Shown here: positions 25,810-33,650 of the stretch, one piece after another
Layout: each line of letters begins with the position of its first letter
Position numbering within the stretch: position 1 is the first letter of the stretch
DNA from: Streptomyces coelicoflavus
GTDB lineage: Bacteria; Actinomycetota; Actinomycetes; Streptomycetales; Streptomycetaceae
NCBI RefSeq assembly: GCF_003112555.1
Contig: NZ_BEWB01000010.1
Span: forward strand, 124,001 to 188,000
Reading direction: 5' to 3'
DNA: 64,000 nt
Notes under the pieces: model-generated
The model's input: the letters and a program-made list of their open reading frames with translations, nothing else
Told to the model about the DNA's origin: nothing
The model's database searches: none
Translations under genes and position numbers: made by a program

Positions 25810-26115
25810 TCACTCTGAGTCCGGGCCGTAGACCTCTGCCCTGTCCGAAACGCGACGCACATGGATGCACTCGCCCGGACACTCCTTCACCGAGTCGACC
25901 ACATCCGTGAGAAGCGGCAGCGGCACGGGCGTTGCCGCCCCCGGCGCCTGCAACAGCTCGTCGTCCGCGCCCTTCACATAGGCCAGACCGTCGATGTCCA
26001 GCTCGAACACCTCGGGCGCGTACTGGGCACAGATGCCGTCACCGGTACACAGGTCCTGATCGATCCAGACCTCCAGGGCCTCGCCGTCGCCAACGGCCTC
26101 CTGCTGCACGCTCAT
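25810..26115 (-). CDS. Ferredoxin, [3Fe-4S] or Asp-ligated [4Fe-4S] type
   Basis: The 101-residue acidic protein carries one cluster site: CTGDGIC (Cys-x2-Asp-x2-Cys) near residue 23 and CPGEC near residue 78. The second Cys of a normal CxxCxxC motif is Asp, as in the Pyrococcus furiosus ferredoxin and many actinobacterial P450-partner ferredoxins, implying a 3Fe or Asp-ligated 4Fe cluster. It would carry single electrons in the cytosol. Partner unknown. Mycobacteria also keep a similar gene near the proteasome ATPase (recall). It is divergent from arc. Confidence 0.88.
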   Translation of the reverse strand: MSVQQEAVGDGEALEVWIDQDLCTGDGICAQYAPEVFELDIDGLAYVKGADDELLQAPGAATPVPLPLLTDVVDSVKECPGECIHVRRVSDRAEVYGPDSE

Positions 26116-26293
26116 CGCTCCTGCCGTTTCCTGCGCCGAGCCCTCCGGGAATCCGGCCAGCTCCGACGGGTGTTGAACACTTCGACCCTACCCTCGCCGG
26201 GGTTCCCGTCACGTTCCGTGGGTATTCCCCTGGCGTGAGGGAGAGCGCAAGGGTGAAGATCGGACACACCCCTACAGTCTTTGTGATCTAGGG

Positions 26294-26322
26294 GTTTCAA
26301 TCGACACCCACCCAGGTAGGGT
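26294..26322 (+). promoter_or_regulatory. Candidate arc promoter
   Basis: TAGGGT at 26317-26322 is a good -10 hexamer, 17 bases after GTTTCA (26294-26299). The same GTTTCA-N17-TAnnnT spacing precedes pafA. The first A of the leader would lie about 30 bases before the arc start. Confidence 0.4.
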
Positions 26323-26360
26323 CTGGAAGCGTCCAGCTCCCCTTGGAGGAGGTGAGGACC

Positions 26361-28127
26361 GTGGCAGCCCACGACGACGACATGAACCGCGGCATCCGCC
26401 CGGGACGCGGGTCCGAGGACCCGGCCGGGCAGGTGGCCTACCTTGAGCAGGAGATCGCCGTCCTGCGACGCAAGCTCGCCGAATCTCCGCGGCACACGAG
26501 AATTCTCGAAGAGCGGATCGTCGAACTGCAGACCAACCTGGCCGGCGTGTCCGCCCAGAACGAACGACTCGCCGGCACCCTCCGCGAGGCCCGCGACCAG
26601 ATCGTGGCCCTCAAGGAGGAAGTCGACCGGCTGGCCCAGCCACCCGCCGGCTTCGGCGTCTTCCTGCAGGCCAACGAGGACGGCACCGCCGACATCTTCA
26701 CCGGCGGCCGCAAACTCCGGGTGAACGTCAGCCCGAGCGTCGAACTCGACGAGCTCCGACGCGGCCAGGAAGTGATGCTCAACGAAGCACTCAACGTGGT
26801 CGAGGCCATGGAGTACGAGAGCGTCGGCGACATCGTCACCCTCAAGGAGATCCTCGAGGACGGCGAGCGCGCCCTGGTGCTCGGCCACACCGACGAGGAA
26901 AGGGTGGTCCGGCTCGCCGAGCCCCTGCGCGGGCTCACCATCCGCCCCGGCGACGCCCTCCTGCTCGAACCCCGCTCCGGCTACGTCTACGAGGTCGTCC
27001 CCAAGAGCGAGGTCGAGGAACTCGTCCTCGAAGAGGTCCCCGACATCGGCTACGAGCAGATCGGTGGCCTCGGCGGACAGATCGAGATGATCCGCGACGC
27101 GGTCGAGCTCCCCTATCTCTACCCCGACCTGTTCCGGGAGCACGAGCTGCGCCCGCCCAAGGGCGTCCTGCTCTACGGGCCCCCCGGATGCGGCAAGACG
27201 CTCATCGCCAAGGCCGTCGCCAACTCGCTGGCCAAGAAGGTCGCCGAGGTCACCGGCCAGGCCGCCGGCAAGAGCTTCTTCCTCAACATCAAGGGCCCCG
27301 AGCTCCTCAACAAGTACGTCGGCGAGACCGAGCGGCAGATCCGCCTCGTCTTCCAGCGAGCCCGTGAGAAGGCCAGCGAGGGCACCCCCGTCATCGTCTT
27401 CTTCGACGAGATGGAATCCCTCTTCCGCACCCGCGGCTCCGGCGTCAGCTCGGACGTGGAGAACACCATCGTCCCCCAGCTCCTCGCCGAGATCGACGGC
27501 GTGGAAGGCCTGCAGAACGTGGTCGTCATCGGCGCCTCCAACCGCGAGGACATGATCGACCCCGCCATCCTGCGGCCCGGCCGGCTCGACGTGAAGATCA
27601 AGATCGAACGTCCGGACGCCGAAGCGGCCAAGGACATCTTCGGCAAGTACCTCACCGAACGCCTCCCCCTCCACTCCGACGACCTCGCGGAGCACGAGAA
27701 GGACAAGGCGGCCACCGTCTCCAGCATGATCCAGACGGCGGTGGAACAGATGTACGCCGAATCCGAGGAGAACCGCTTCCTGGAAGTCACCTACGCCAAC
27801 GGCGACAAGGAAGTCCTCTATTTCAAGGACTTCAATTCCGGCGCCATGATCGAGAACATCGTGGGCCGCGCCAAGAAAATGGCGATCAAGGACTTCCTCG
27901 ACAAGAACCAGAAGGGCCTCCGCGTCTCCCACCTCCTCCAGGCCTGTGTGGACGAGTTCAAGGAGAACGAGGACCTGCCCAACACCACCAACCCGGACGA
28001 CTGGGCCCGCATCTCCGGAAAGAAGGGCGAGCGGATCGTGTACATCCGTACGCTCGTCACCGGAAAGCAGGGCGCGGACACCGGACGCTCCATCGACACG
28101 GTGGCAAACACCGGTCAGTACCTGTAA
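26361..28127 (+). CDS. arc: Proteasomal AAA ATPase ARC/Mpa
   Basis: ARC (Mpa) is the hexameric unfoldase that recognises Pup-tagged proteins through its N-terminal coiled coils and feeds them into the 20S proteasome. The 588-residue protein has the coiled coil (about 20-90, 'YLEQEIAVLRRKLAESPRHT'), OB domains, Walker A 'GPPGCGKT', Walker B 'VIVFFDEMESLF' and the C-terminal GQYL needed to dock onto the proteasome. The GTG at 26361 follows GGAGGAGGTGAGG. A terminator follows, so dop has its own promoter. Length matches the known Streptomyces protein. Confidence 0.97.
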   Translation: MAAHDDDMNRGIRPGRGSEDPAGQVAYLEQEIAVLRRKLAESPRHTRILEERIVELQTNLAGVSAQNERLAGTLREARDQIVALKEEVDRLAQPPAGFGVFLQANEDGTADIFTGGRKLRVNVSPSVELDELRRGQEVMLNEALNVVEAMEYESVGDIVTLKEILEDGERALVLGHTDEERVVRLAEPLRGLTIRPGDALLLEPRSGYVYEVVPKSEVEELVLEEVPDIGYEQIGGLGGQIEMIRDAVELPYLYPDLFREHELRPPKGVLLYGPPGCGKTLIAKAVANSLAKKVAEVTGQAAGKSFFLNIKGPELLNKYVGETERQIRLVFQRAREKASEGTPVIVFFDEMESLFRTRGSGVSSDVENTIVPQLLAEIDGVEGLQNVVVIGASNREDMIDPAILRPGRLDVKIKIERPDAEAAKDIFGKYLTERLPLHSDDLAEHEKDKAATVSSMIQTAVEQMYAESEENRFLEVTYANGDKEVLYFKDFNSGAMIENIVGRAKKMAIKDFLDKNQKGLRVSHLLQACVDEFKENEDLPNTTNPDDWARISGKKGERIVYIRTLVTGKQGADTGRSIDTVANTGQYL

Positions 28128-28137
28128 AAAGCTGGGC

Positions 28138-28170
28138 GGCTGCGGGTGCCCTCACCGGGTACCCGCAGCC
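28138..28170 (+). terminator. arc terminator with T-run
   Basis: 14-base arms (28138-28151, 28157-28170) pair with one G-T wobble around a 5-base loop, followed by GACTGTTTT. It starts 10 bases past the arc stop. Confidence 0.8.
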
Positions 28171-28242
28171 GACTGTTTTCCGGAGCCCCGGCTGGAGCAA
28201 GGCAATGACGCAAATGATCTCCCCGCCAGCGCAAAGGCGTTC

Positions 28243-28248
28243 TAGGCT
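28243..28248 (+). promoter_or_regulatory. -10-like hexamer upstream of dop
   Basis: TAGGCT lies in a relatively AT-rich stretch about 110 bases before the dop ATG and downstream of the arc terminator, so some promoter is needed here. No clear -35 is seen. Confidence 0.3.
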
Positions 28249-28359
28249 CTTCCATACCGCCGAGTCGCGCACTGCGGGGACGGGCACCGCACACGCATCG
28301 GAGCGCCAGCGGTACTTGAGCGACGCCCACTACGGGCGCTGCCGGGCTAGGAGGGCCGC

Positions 28360-29871
28360 ATGACCGTACGGCGAGTAATGGGCATCGAGACGGAGTACGG
28401 AATCTCCGTCCCCGGCCACCCCAACGCCAATGCCATGCTCACCTCGTCCCAGATCGTCAACGCCTACGCGGCGGCGATGCACCGGGCCCGCCGGGCCCGC
28501 TGGGACTTCGAGGAGGAGAACCCGCTCCGGGACGCGCGAGGCTTCGACCTCGCCCGCGAGAACGCCGACAACAGCCAGCTCACCGACGAGGACATCGGCC
28601 TCGCCAACGTCATCCTCACCAACGGAGCACGGCTCTACGTCGACCACGCCCACCCCGAATACAGCGCTCCCGAGGTCACCAACCCGCGCGACGCCGTCCT
28701 GTGGGACAAGGCCGGCGAACGCATCATGGCCGAAGCCGCCGAGCGCGCCGCCCAGCTCCCCGGCGCCCAGCCCATCCACCTCTACAAGAACAACACCGAC
28801 AACAAGGGCGCCTCCTACGGCACGCACGAGAACTACCTGATGAAGCGGGAGACCGCCTTCTCGGACATCGTGCGCCACCTGACCCCCTTCTTCGTCTCCC
28901 GCCAGGTCTTCACCGGCGCCGGGCGCGTCGGCATCGGCCAGGACGGCCACGAACACGGCTTCCAGCTCAGCCAGCGCGCCGACTACTTCGAGGTCGAGGT
29001 CGGCCTGGAGACGACGCTGAAGCGCCCCATCATCAACACCCGCGACGAACCGCACGCCGACGCCGAGAAGTGGCGCCGCCTGCACGTGATCATCGGCGAC
29101 GCGAACCTGTCCGAGATCTCGACGTACCTGAAACTCGGCACGACGGCCCTGGTCCTGTCCATGATCGAAGACGGTTTCATCGCCGTCGACCTCGCCGTCG
29201 ACCAGCCCGTACGCACCCTCCACCAGGTCTCCCACGATCCGAGCCTGAAGCACCTGGTCACCCTGCGCAGCGGCCGCACGCTGACCGCCGTGCAGCTCCA
29301 GATGGAGTACTACGAACTGGCTCGCAAATACGTCGAGGAACGCTACGGCGCGGACGCCGACGACCAGACCAAGGACGTCCTCGGCCGCTGGGAGGACACT
29401 CTCAACCGGCTCGAGAACGACCCGATGAGCCTGGCCGGCGAACTGGACTGGGTCGCCAAACGGGAACTCATGGAGGGCTACCGCCGCCGCGACAACGTCG
29501 ACTGGGACGCCGCCCGGCTGCACCTCGTCGACCTCCAGTACGCCGACGTACGGCCCGACAAGGGCCTCTACAACCGCCTCGTGGACCGCGGCCGCATCAA
29601 GCGCCTGCTGGACGAGAACGAGGTCGAGCGGGCCCGCACGAAGCCGCCGGAGGACACCCGCGCCTACTTCCGCGGACGCTGCCTGGAGCAGTACGCGGAC
29701 GACGTCGCGGCGGCCTCCTGGGACTCGGTGATCTTCGATCTGCCGGGCCGGGACTCGCTCCAGCGGGTCCCAACCCTGGAACCGCTTCGCGGAACGCGTA
29801 ATCACGTCAAGGAGCTCCTGGACCGCTGCCGCACCGCCGACGACCTGGTCAGGGTCCTGTCCGGCGGGTGA
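28360..29871 (+). CDS. dop: Pup deamidase/depupylase Dop
   Basis: Dop deamidates the C-terminal Gln of Pup to Glu and removes Pup from tagged proteins. The 503-residue protein belongs to the glutamine synthetase-like carboxylate-amine ligase fold shared with PafA: 'MGIETEYGISVPGHPNAN' at the start, 'NGARLYVDHAHPEYSAPE', 'NNTDNKGASYGTHENYL', and 'RPIINTRDEPHADAEKWRRL'. The extra segment around residues 40-80, compared with PafA, is the Dop loop. The ATG follows an AGGAGG. It is upstream of pup, as in other actinobacteria. Confidence 0.96.
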   Translation: MTVRRVMGIETEYGISVPGHPNANAMLTSSQIVNAYAAAMHRARRARWDFEEENPLRDARGFDLARENADNSQLTDEDIGLANVILTNGARLYVDHAHPEYSAPEVTNPRDAVLWDKAGERIMAEAAERAAQLPGAQPIHLYKNNTDNKGASYGTHENYLMKRETAFSDIVRHLTPFFVSRQVFTGAGRVGIGQDGHEHGFQLSQRADYFEVEVGLETTLKRPIINTRDEPHADAEKWRRLHVIIGDANLSEISTYLKLGTTALVLSMIEDGFIAVDLAVDQPVRTLHQVSHDPSLKHLVTLRSGRTLTAVQLQMEYYELARKYVEERYGADADDQTKDVLGRWEDTLNRLENDPMSLAGELDWVAKRELMEGYRRRDNVDWDAARLHLVDLQYADVRPDKGLYNRLVDRGRIKRLLDENEVERARTKPPEDTRAYFRGRCLEQYADDVAAASWDSVIFDLPGRDSLQRVPTLEPLRGTRNHVKELLDRCRTADDLVRVLSGG

Positions 29872-29993
29872 GCGGCCCGAGCGGGTACCGGGGAGTAGAC
29901 AGCCGGACAGGGTGGAATATCCCAGGTCCGGGAACCATGGAGATGGTCCCCGTACGTTGGAGGAAGTGCGGGGCCGATGTCGGACCGGACTTG

Positions 29994-29999
29994 TAGGGT
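29994..29999 (+). promoter_or_regulatory. -10-like hexamer upstream of pup
   Basis: TAGGGT about 50 bases before the pup ATG, in a 178-base gap after dop. It could drive pup, the nuclease gene and prcBA. No convincing -35. Confidence 0.3.
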
Positions 30000-30049
30000 C
30001 TGATCTTGACCGAGCAACTGTGTCGGGCGAACCGAGCGGGGTGAGGGTG

Positions 30050-30268
30050 ATGGCGACCAAGGACACCAGCGGCGGGCAGCAGAAGGCCACGCGGTCCACC
30101 GAGGAGGTCGAGGAGCAGGCGCAGGACGCGCAGGCATCGGAAGGCCTCAAGGAACGCCAGGAAAAGCTGAACGACGACGTGGACTCCGTCCTGGACGAGA
30201 TCGACGACGTCTTGGAAGAGAACGCAGAGGATTTCGTTCGATCGTTTGTTCAAAAGGGTGGACAGTAG
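30050..30268 (+). CDS. pup: Prokaryotic ubiquitin-like protein Pup
   Basis: Pup is the small intrinsically disordered tag attached to substrate lysines through its C-terminal residue. The 72-residue protein is highly charged with a central helix-prone region ('EEVEEQAQDAQASEGLKERQ') and ends in VQKGGQ. The terminal Gln must be deamidated by Dop before PafA can use it. The ATG at 30050 gives MATKDTSGG; a longer in-frame reading runs into the non-coding leader. The next gene begins 8 bases after the stop. Confidence 0.97.
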   Translation: MATKDTSGGQQKATRSTEEVEEQAQDAQASEGLKERQEKLNDDVDSVLDEIDDVLEENAEDFVRSFVQKGGQ

Positions 30269-30276
30269 TCCGCTAT

Positions 30277-30867
30277 ATGAACGATCCGGGTTCGAGGAAG
30301 TGCTCGACGTGCCAGAGGGTGCTTCCGGCCGGCGCATTCGCGAGCAATCGGTCGCGGCCCGACGGGCTTCAGACCAACTGCCGCGAATGCGCCGCCGAGT
30401 ACTACAGGCGTCGGCCGGAGGCACGGGGCAAGACCGTTCGCGTCAAAGTGCCGGTTCCGAGGGGGCACAAGCGCTGTCCACAGTGCGAAAAGGTGAAGCC
30501 GCACTCCGATTGGGAGCGGAACAGGTCGTCCTCGGACGGCTGGGCCAGTTACTGCCGTGAGTGTGGTGCTGAGCGCAACCGCACGGGCTACTTCAAGCGC
30601 AAGTATGGTCTCGCTCCTGCGGAGTTGGATGCGATGATCGCCGAACAGCAGGGGGTCTGCTGTACCTGCCTCACGGCTCCGGCCGAGCATGTGGATCACC
30701 GCCACGAGACGGGTAGGGTCCGTGGCGTACTGTGCTTCAGCTGCAACGCTGCGCTGGGGCAGTTCAAGGATCGGCCCGATGCCATAAGGCGGGCTGCCGC
30801 TTACGTGGAAGGAATCGCGTGGAAGCCAACACTCGTAGCACCGGGCGTCTACCAGCTGCCTTCCTGA
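30277..30867 (+). CDS. Endonuclease VII-like (HNH/His-Me finger) protein with two zinc ribbons, inside the proteasome operon
   Basis: The 196-residue protein has two N-terminal CxxC...CxxC zinc-ribbon repeats ('RKCSTCQRVLP...TNCREC' and 'KRCPQCEKVKP...SYCREC') and a C-terminal recombination endonuclease VII domain: 'KYGLAPAELDAMIAEQQGVC', then CTCL, 'HVDHRHETGRVRGVLC' with the catalytic DHxH, and 'FSCNAALGQFKD'. Function is unknown. It may cleave branched DNA or be a captured nuclease. Codons carry more third-position A/T (TAT, GCT, GAT, TGT) than the neighbours, suggesting transfer. It starts 8 bases after pup, and its last 49 bases overlap the prcB start. Confidence 0.85.
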   Translation: MNDPGSRKCSTCQRVLPAGAFASNRSRPDGLQTNCRECAAEYYRRRPEARGKTVRVKVPVPRGHKRCPQCEKVKPHSDWERNRSSSDGWASYCRECGAERNRTGYFKRKYGLAPAELDAMIAEQQGVCCTCLTAPAEHVDHRHETGRVRGVLCFSCNAALGQFKDRPDAIRRAAAYVEGIAWKPTLVAPGVYQLPS

Positions 30868-31664
30868 CGCCCGGGTCTTCCTCCTTCATGGACTTCCTCG
30901 GTGAGCACCAGCCGGAGATCCTCCCGGGCAACCGGCAGCTCCCGCCGGTGCAGGGCGTCATCGAGGCACCGCACGGCACCACGATCGTGGCGGTGACGTT
31001 CCCCGGCGGTGTCGTCCTCGCCGGCGACCGTCGGGCCACCATGGGCAACATGATCGCCCAGCGGGACATCGAGAAGGTCTTCCCGGCCGACGAGTACTCG
31101 GCGGTGGGCATCGCCGGTACGGCCGGCCTGGCCGTGGAGATGGTGAAGCTGTTCCAGCTGGAGCTGGAGCACTTCGAGAAGGTCGAGGGCGCGCAGCTGT
31201 CCCTGGAGGGCAAGGCGAACCGCCTGTCGACGATGATCCGGTCCAACCTGGGCATGGCGATGCAGGGGCTGGCCGTGGTGCCGCTGTTCGCCGGTTACGA
31301 CGTGGACCGGGGCAGGGGCCGCATCTTCTCGTACGACGTGACGGGCGGCCGGTCCGAGGAGCGGAGCTACGCGACCACGGGTTCGGGCTCGGTCTTCGCG
31401 CGCGGTGCGATGAAGAAGCTGTTCCGTGACGACCTGACCGAGGAGCAGGCCACGACGCTCGTGGTCCAGGCGCTGTACGACGCGGCCGACGACGACTCGG
31501 CGACCGGTGGTCCCGATGTCGCCCGCCGGATCTATCCGATCATCACTGTGATCACCGAGGACGGTTTCCGCCGGCTCGGTGAGGACGAGGCCGCGGAGCT
31601 GGCCGGCTCGGTGCTGCAGGCCCGGCTCGAGCAGCCCGACGGTCCGCGGGCCGCCCTGCTGTAG
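30819..31664 (+). CDS. prcB: 20S proteasome beta subunit PrcB
   Basis: PrcB is the proteolytic subunit. The 281-residue precursor has a 53-residue propeptide and autoprocesses before T54 in 'APHGTTIVAVTFPGG', exposing the nucleophilic Thr; the catalytic Asp/Lys context 'GDRRATMGNMIAQRDIEK' (K86 region) and 'GSGSVFARGAMKKL' are conserved. The GTG at 30819 (MEANTRSTGR) has GGAAGGA upstream and yields exactly the known propeptide length. Translation begins inside the end of the nuclease gene, so the two are coupled. prcA follows after 61 bases. Confidence 0.97.
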   Translation: MEANTRSTGRLPAAFLTPGSSSFMDFLGEHQPEILPGNRQLPPVQGVIEAPHGTTIVAVTFPGGVVLAGDRRATMGNMIAQRDIEKVFPADEYSAVGIAGTAGLAVEMVKLFQLELEHFEKVEGAQLSLEGKANRLSTMIRSNLGMAMQGLAVVPLFAGYDVDRGRGRIFSYDVTGGRSEERSYATTGSGSVFARGAMKKLFRDDLTEEQATTLVVQALYDAADDDSATGGPDVARRIYPIITVITEDGFRRLGEDEAAELAGSVLQARLEQPDGPRAALL

Positions 31665-31725
31665 CGGGCGCGGGTCTTCGTTGTCAGGTGGTCCAGTGAT
31701 TTCGACAGGAAGGGACGGATAACCG

Positions 31726-32514
31726 GTGTCGACGCCGTTCTATGTATCTCCTCAGCAGGCGATGGCCGACCGGGCGGAGTACGCCCGCAAGGGCATCGCG
31801 CGTGGCCGCAGCCTGGTGGTGCTGCAGTACGCCGACGGCATCGTGTTCGTCGGTGAGAATCCGTCCCGTGCGCTGCACAAGTTCAGCGAGATCTACGACC
31901 GGATCGGCTTCGCGGCCGCCGGCAAGTACAACGAGTACGAGAACCTGCGGATCGGCGGGGTGCGCTATGCCGACCTGCGGGGTTACACCTACGACCGTGA
32001 CGACGTGACGGCGCGCGGTCTGGCCAACGTGTACGCCCAGACGCTGGGCACGATCTTCTCCAGCCAGGCCGAGAAGCCGTACGAGGTGGAACTGGTCGTC
32101 GCGGAGGTCGGGGACAGCCCGGAGAACGACCAGATCTACCGGCTGCCGCACGACGGTTCGATCGTCGACGAGCACGGATCGGTGGCGGTCGGCGGCAACG
32201 CGGAGCAGATCAGCGGGTACCTGGATCAGCGGCACCGGGACGGCATGACGCTGGCCGAGGCGCTGAAGCTGGCGGTGCAGGCGCTGTCCCGCGACACCAA
32301 CGGCAGTGAGCGGGAGATCCCGGCGGAGCGGCTGGAGGTCGCGGTCCTGGACCGGACGCGTCCGCAGCAGCGCAAGTTCAAGCGCATCGTGGGCGGTCAG
32401 CTGTCGCGGCTGCTGGATTCCGGCGCGGGCGCGGGTGAGTCGTCGGAGGAGAGCGCGACCGACACCGACACCGACACCCCGACCGGCTCCGGCTCCGGGT
32501 CGGACGAGGAGTAG
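31726..32514 (+). CDS. prcA: 20S proteasome alpha subunit PrcA
   Basis: PrcA forms the outer gated rings of the proteasome. The 262-residue protein opens 'MSTPFYVSPQQAMADRAEYA' (gating N-terminus) with 'RKGIARGRSLVVLQYADGIV' and lacks a catalytic Thr. The C-terminal 30 residues are an acidic, Ser/Thr/Gly-rich tail (ESATDTDTDTPTGSGSGSDE), probably disordered. The GTG start has an AGGAAGGG upstream. Its stop is 20 bases from the convergent LacI gene, with no hairpin visible between. Confidence 0.96.
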   Translation: MSTPFYVSPQQAMADRAEYARKGIARGRSLVVLQYADGIVFVGENPSRALHKFSEIYDRIGFAAAGKYNEYENLRIGGVRYADLRGYTYDRDDVTARGLANVYAQTLGTIFSSQAEKPYEVELVVAEVGDSPENDQIYRLPHDGSIVDEHGSVAVGGNAEQISGYLDQRHRDGMTLAEALKLAVQALSRDTNGSEREIPAERLEVAVLDRTRPQQRKFKRIVGGQLSRLLDSGAGAGESSEESATDTDTDTPTGSGSGSDEE

Positions 32515-32534
32515 TAGAGGCTCACCTCGTCGGG

Positions 32535-33545
32535 TCATCGCGGCGCCGTCGTGGACCCCCGTACCACCAGGCTCACCGGCAGGTCCCCCTTCTCGGGGGG
32601 CCTGCCTTCCAGTACCGCCAGCAGTGCCCGCATGCCGCGTTCGCCGAAGGCCTCCGCGTCGAGGCGGACGGTGGTGAGTTCGGGGTCGATGGCGGTGGCG
32701 AGGCCGAGGTCGTCGAGGCCGGTGACGGACAGGTCGTCGGGGACGCGGAGTCCGGCGCGCCGGACGGCCTTGTAGGCGCCGGCGGCCAGTTTGTCGTCGT
32801 CGCAGACCAGCGCCGTGGGCCGGGGCCCGGGCGCGGCGAGGGCGGCCTCCGTGGCGTTCAGGGCGCCCTCGATCGAGATGGGGGCGCGGATGGTGCGCAG
32901 TTCGGTGCCGGGGGCGTCGGCGAGGCGTGTGGCCAGCTCGCGGGCGCGTACCTCGAAGGTCCAGGAGGGGATGTCGGCAGCGAGGTGGAGGAAGCTGCGG
33001 TGGCCCAGCGACAGCAGGTGCTCGGTGACCTGGCGGATGCCGTCGGCGATGTCGAGGTTGACCGTCGCGGCGCCCAGGCTGCCCTCCGGGTCGCTGTCGA
33101 GCATGACGAGGGGGAGCTGGTCGCCGCGGATGGCGGTGAGCGCGTCGGCGGCCATGGAGGAGGCGATGACGCCGTCCAGTGCTGCCTGCGCGGAGGCGAA
33201 GGGGTCCCGGGCGGGGCCGACGCCTTCGGGTGAGGGGTAGAGGACCACGCCGAAGCCGTGCTCCGCGGCGACGCGTGCGGCGCCCGTGTACACCTCGGCG
33301 AAGAACTCCGTGGTGAGCGCGGGGACGACCAGCAGGACGGTGCGGGTGCGGCCGAGGCGGAGGTTGCGGGCGGCGAGGTTGGGGCGGTAGCCCAGTTCCG
33401 AGGCGGCCTCGCGGACCCGTCGGGCCGTCGGTTCGGAGACGCGGCCGCGCCATTTGTCTCCGAGGACCAGGGAGACGGCTGCCTGGGAGACCCCGGCGGC
33501 CTGGGCGACGTCCCGGCTCGTGGGGCGGGTGCTGCCTCGTGCCAC
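32535..33545 (-). CDS. LacI-family transcriptional regulator
   Basis: The 336-residue protein has an N-terminal LacI helix-turn-helix ('TSRDVAQAAGVSQAAVSLVL' then 'TARRVREAASELGYRPNLAA') and a periplasmic-binding-type sensor domain ('LVVPALTTEFFAEVYTGAAR', 'ALVCDDDKLAAGAYKAVR'). It is divergent from an MFS exporter gene and may control it through a palindrome in between. The effector is unknown. The start is uncertain: GTG at 33545 is used, but an in-frame ATG at 33587 adds 14 basic residues. Neither has a clear binding site. Confidence 0.85.
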   Translation of the reverse strand: MARGSTRPTSRDVAQAAGVSQAAVSLVLGDKWRGRVSEPTARRVREAASELGYRPNLAARNLRLGRTRTVLLVVPALTTEFFAEVYTGAARVAAEHGFGVVLYPSPEGVGPARDPFASAQAALDGVIASSMAADALTAIRGDQLPLVMLDSDPEGSLGAATVNLDIADGIRQVTEHLLSLGHRSFLHLAADIPSWTFEVRARELATRLADAPGTELRTIRAPISIEGALNATEAALAAPGPRPTALVCDDDKLAAGAYKAVRRAGLRVPDDLSVTGLDDLGLATAIDPELTTVRLDAEAFGERGMRALLAVLEGRPPEKGDLPVSLVVRGSTTAPR

Positions 33546-33587
33546 CGTTCGCCTGCGCTTTCGTCTGGACTGCTGAACAGGCGACAT

Positions 33588-33618
33588 GGTACGTATGGCA
33601 GCGAACGTTATACGTAAC
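33588..33618. promoter_or_regulatory. Candidate operator between LacI and MFS genes
   Basis: TACGTAT and GTTATACGTAAC (arms GTTA/TAAC, 33607-33618) cluster in an AT-rich patch in the divergent intergenic region. This is the expected place for a LacI-family operator. By eye only. Confidence 0.35.
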
Positions 33619-33650
33619 ACTTGCTCGAGTGGGAACCAGGGAGGTGCGTC

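Noticed and set aside
30277..30867. Nuclease gene as part of a group I intron or intein
   Set aside because: It lies between genes, not within one, and pup and prcB are both intact. No splice-type or intein sequence is present.
31681..31706. PafBC-like promoter before prcA (TTGTCAGGTG)
   Set aside because: It has an extra base in the core and no TAnnnT at 8 bases. It lies in a 61-base gap within the prcBA operon.
33545..33587. Longer LacI protein from ATG 33587
   Set aside because: Possible but not preferred: it adds a basic stretch with no ribosome binding site and would overlap the probable operator region. Left as uncertain.
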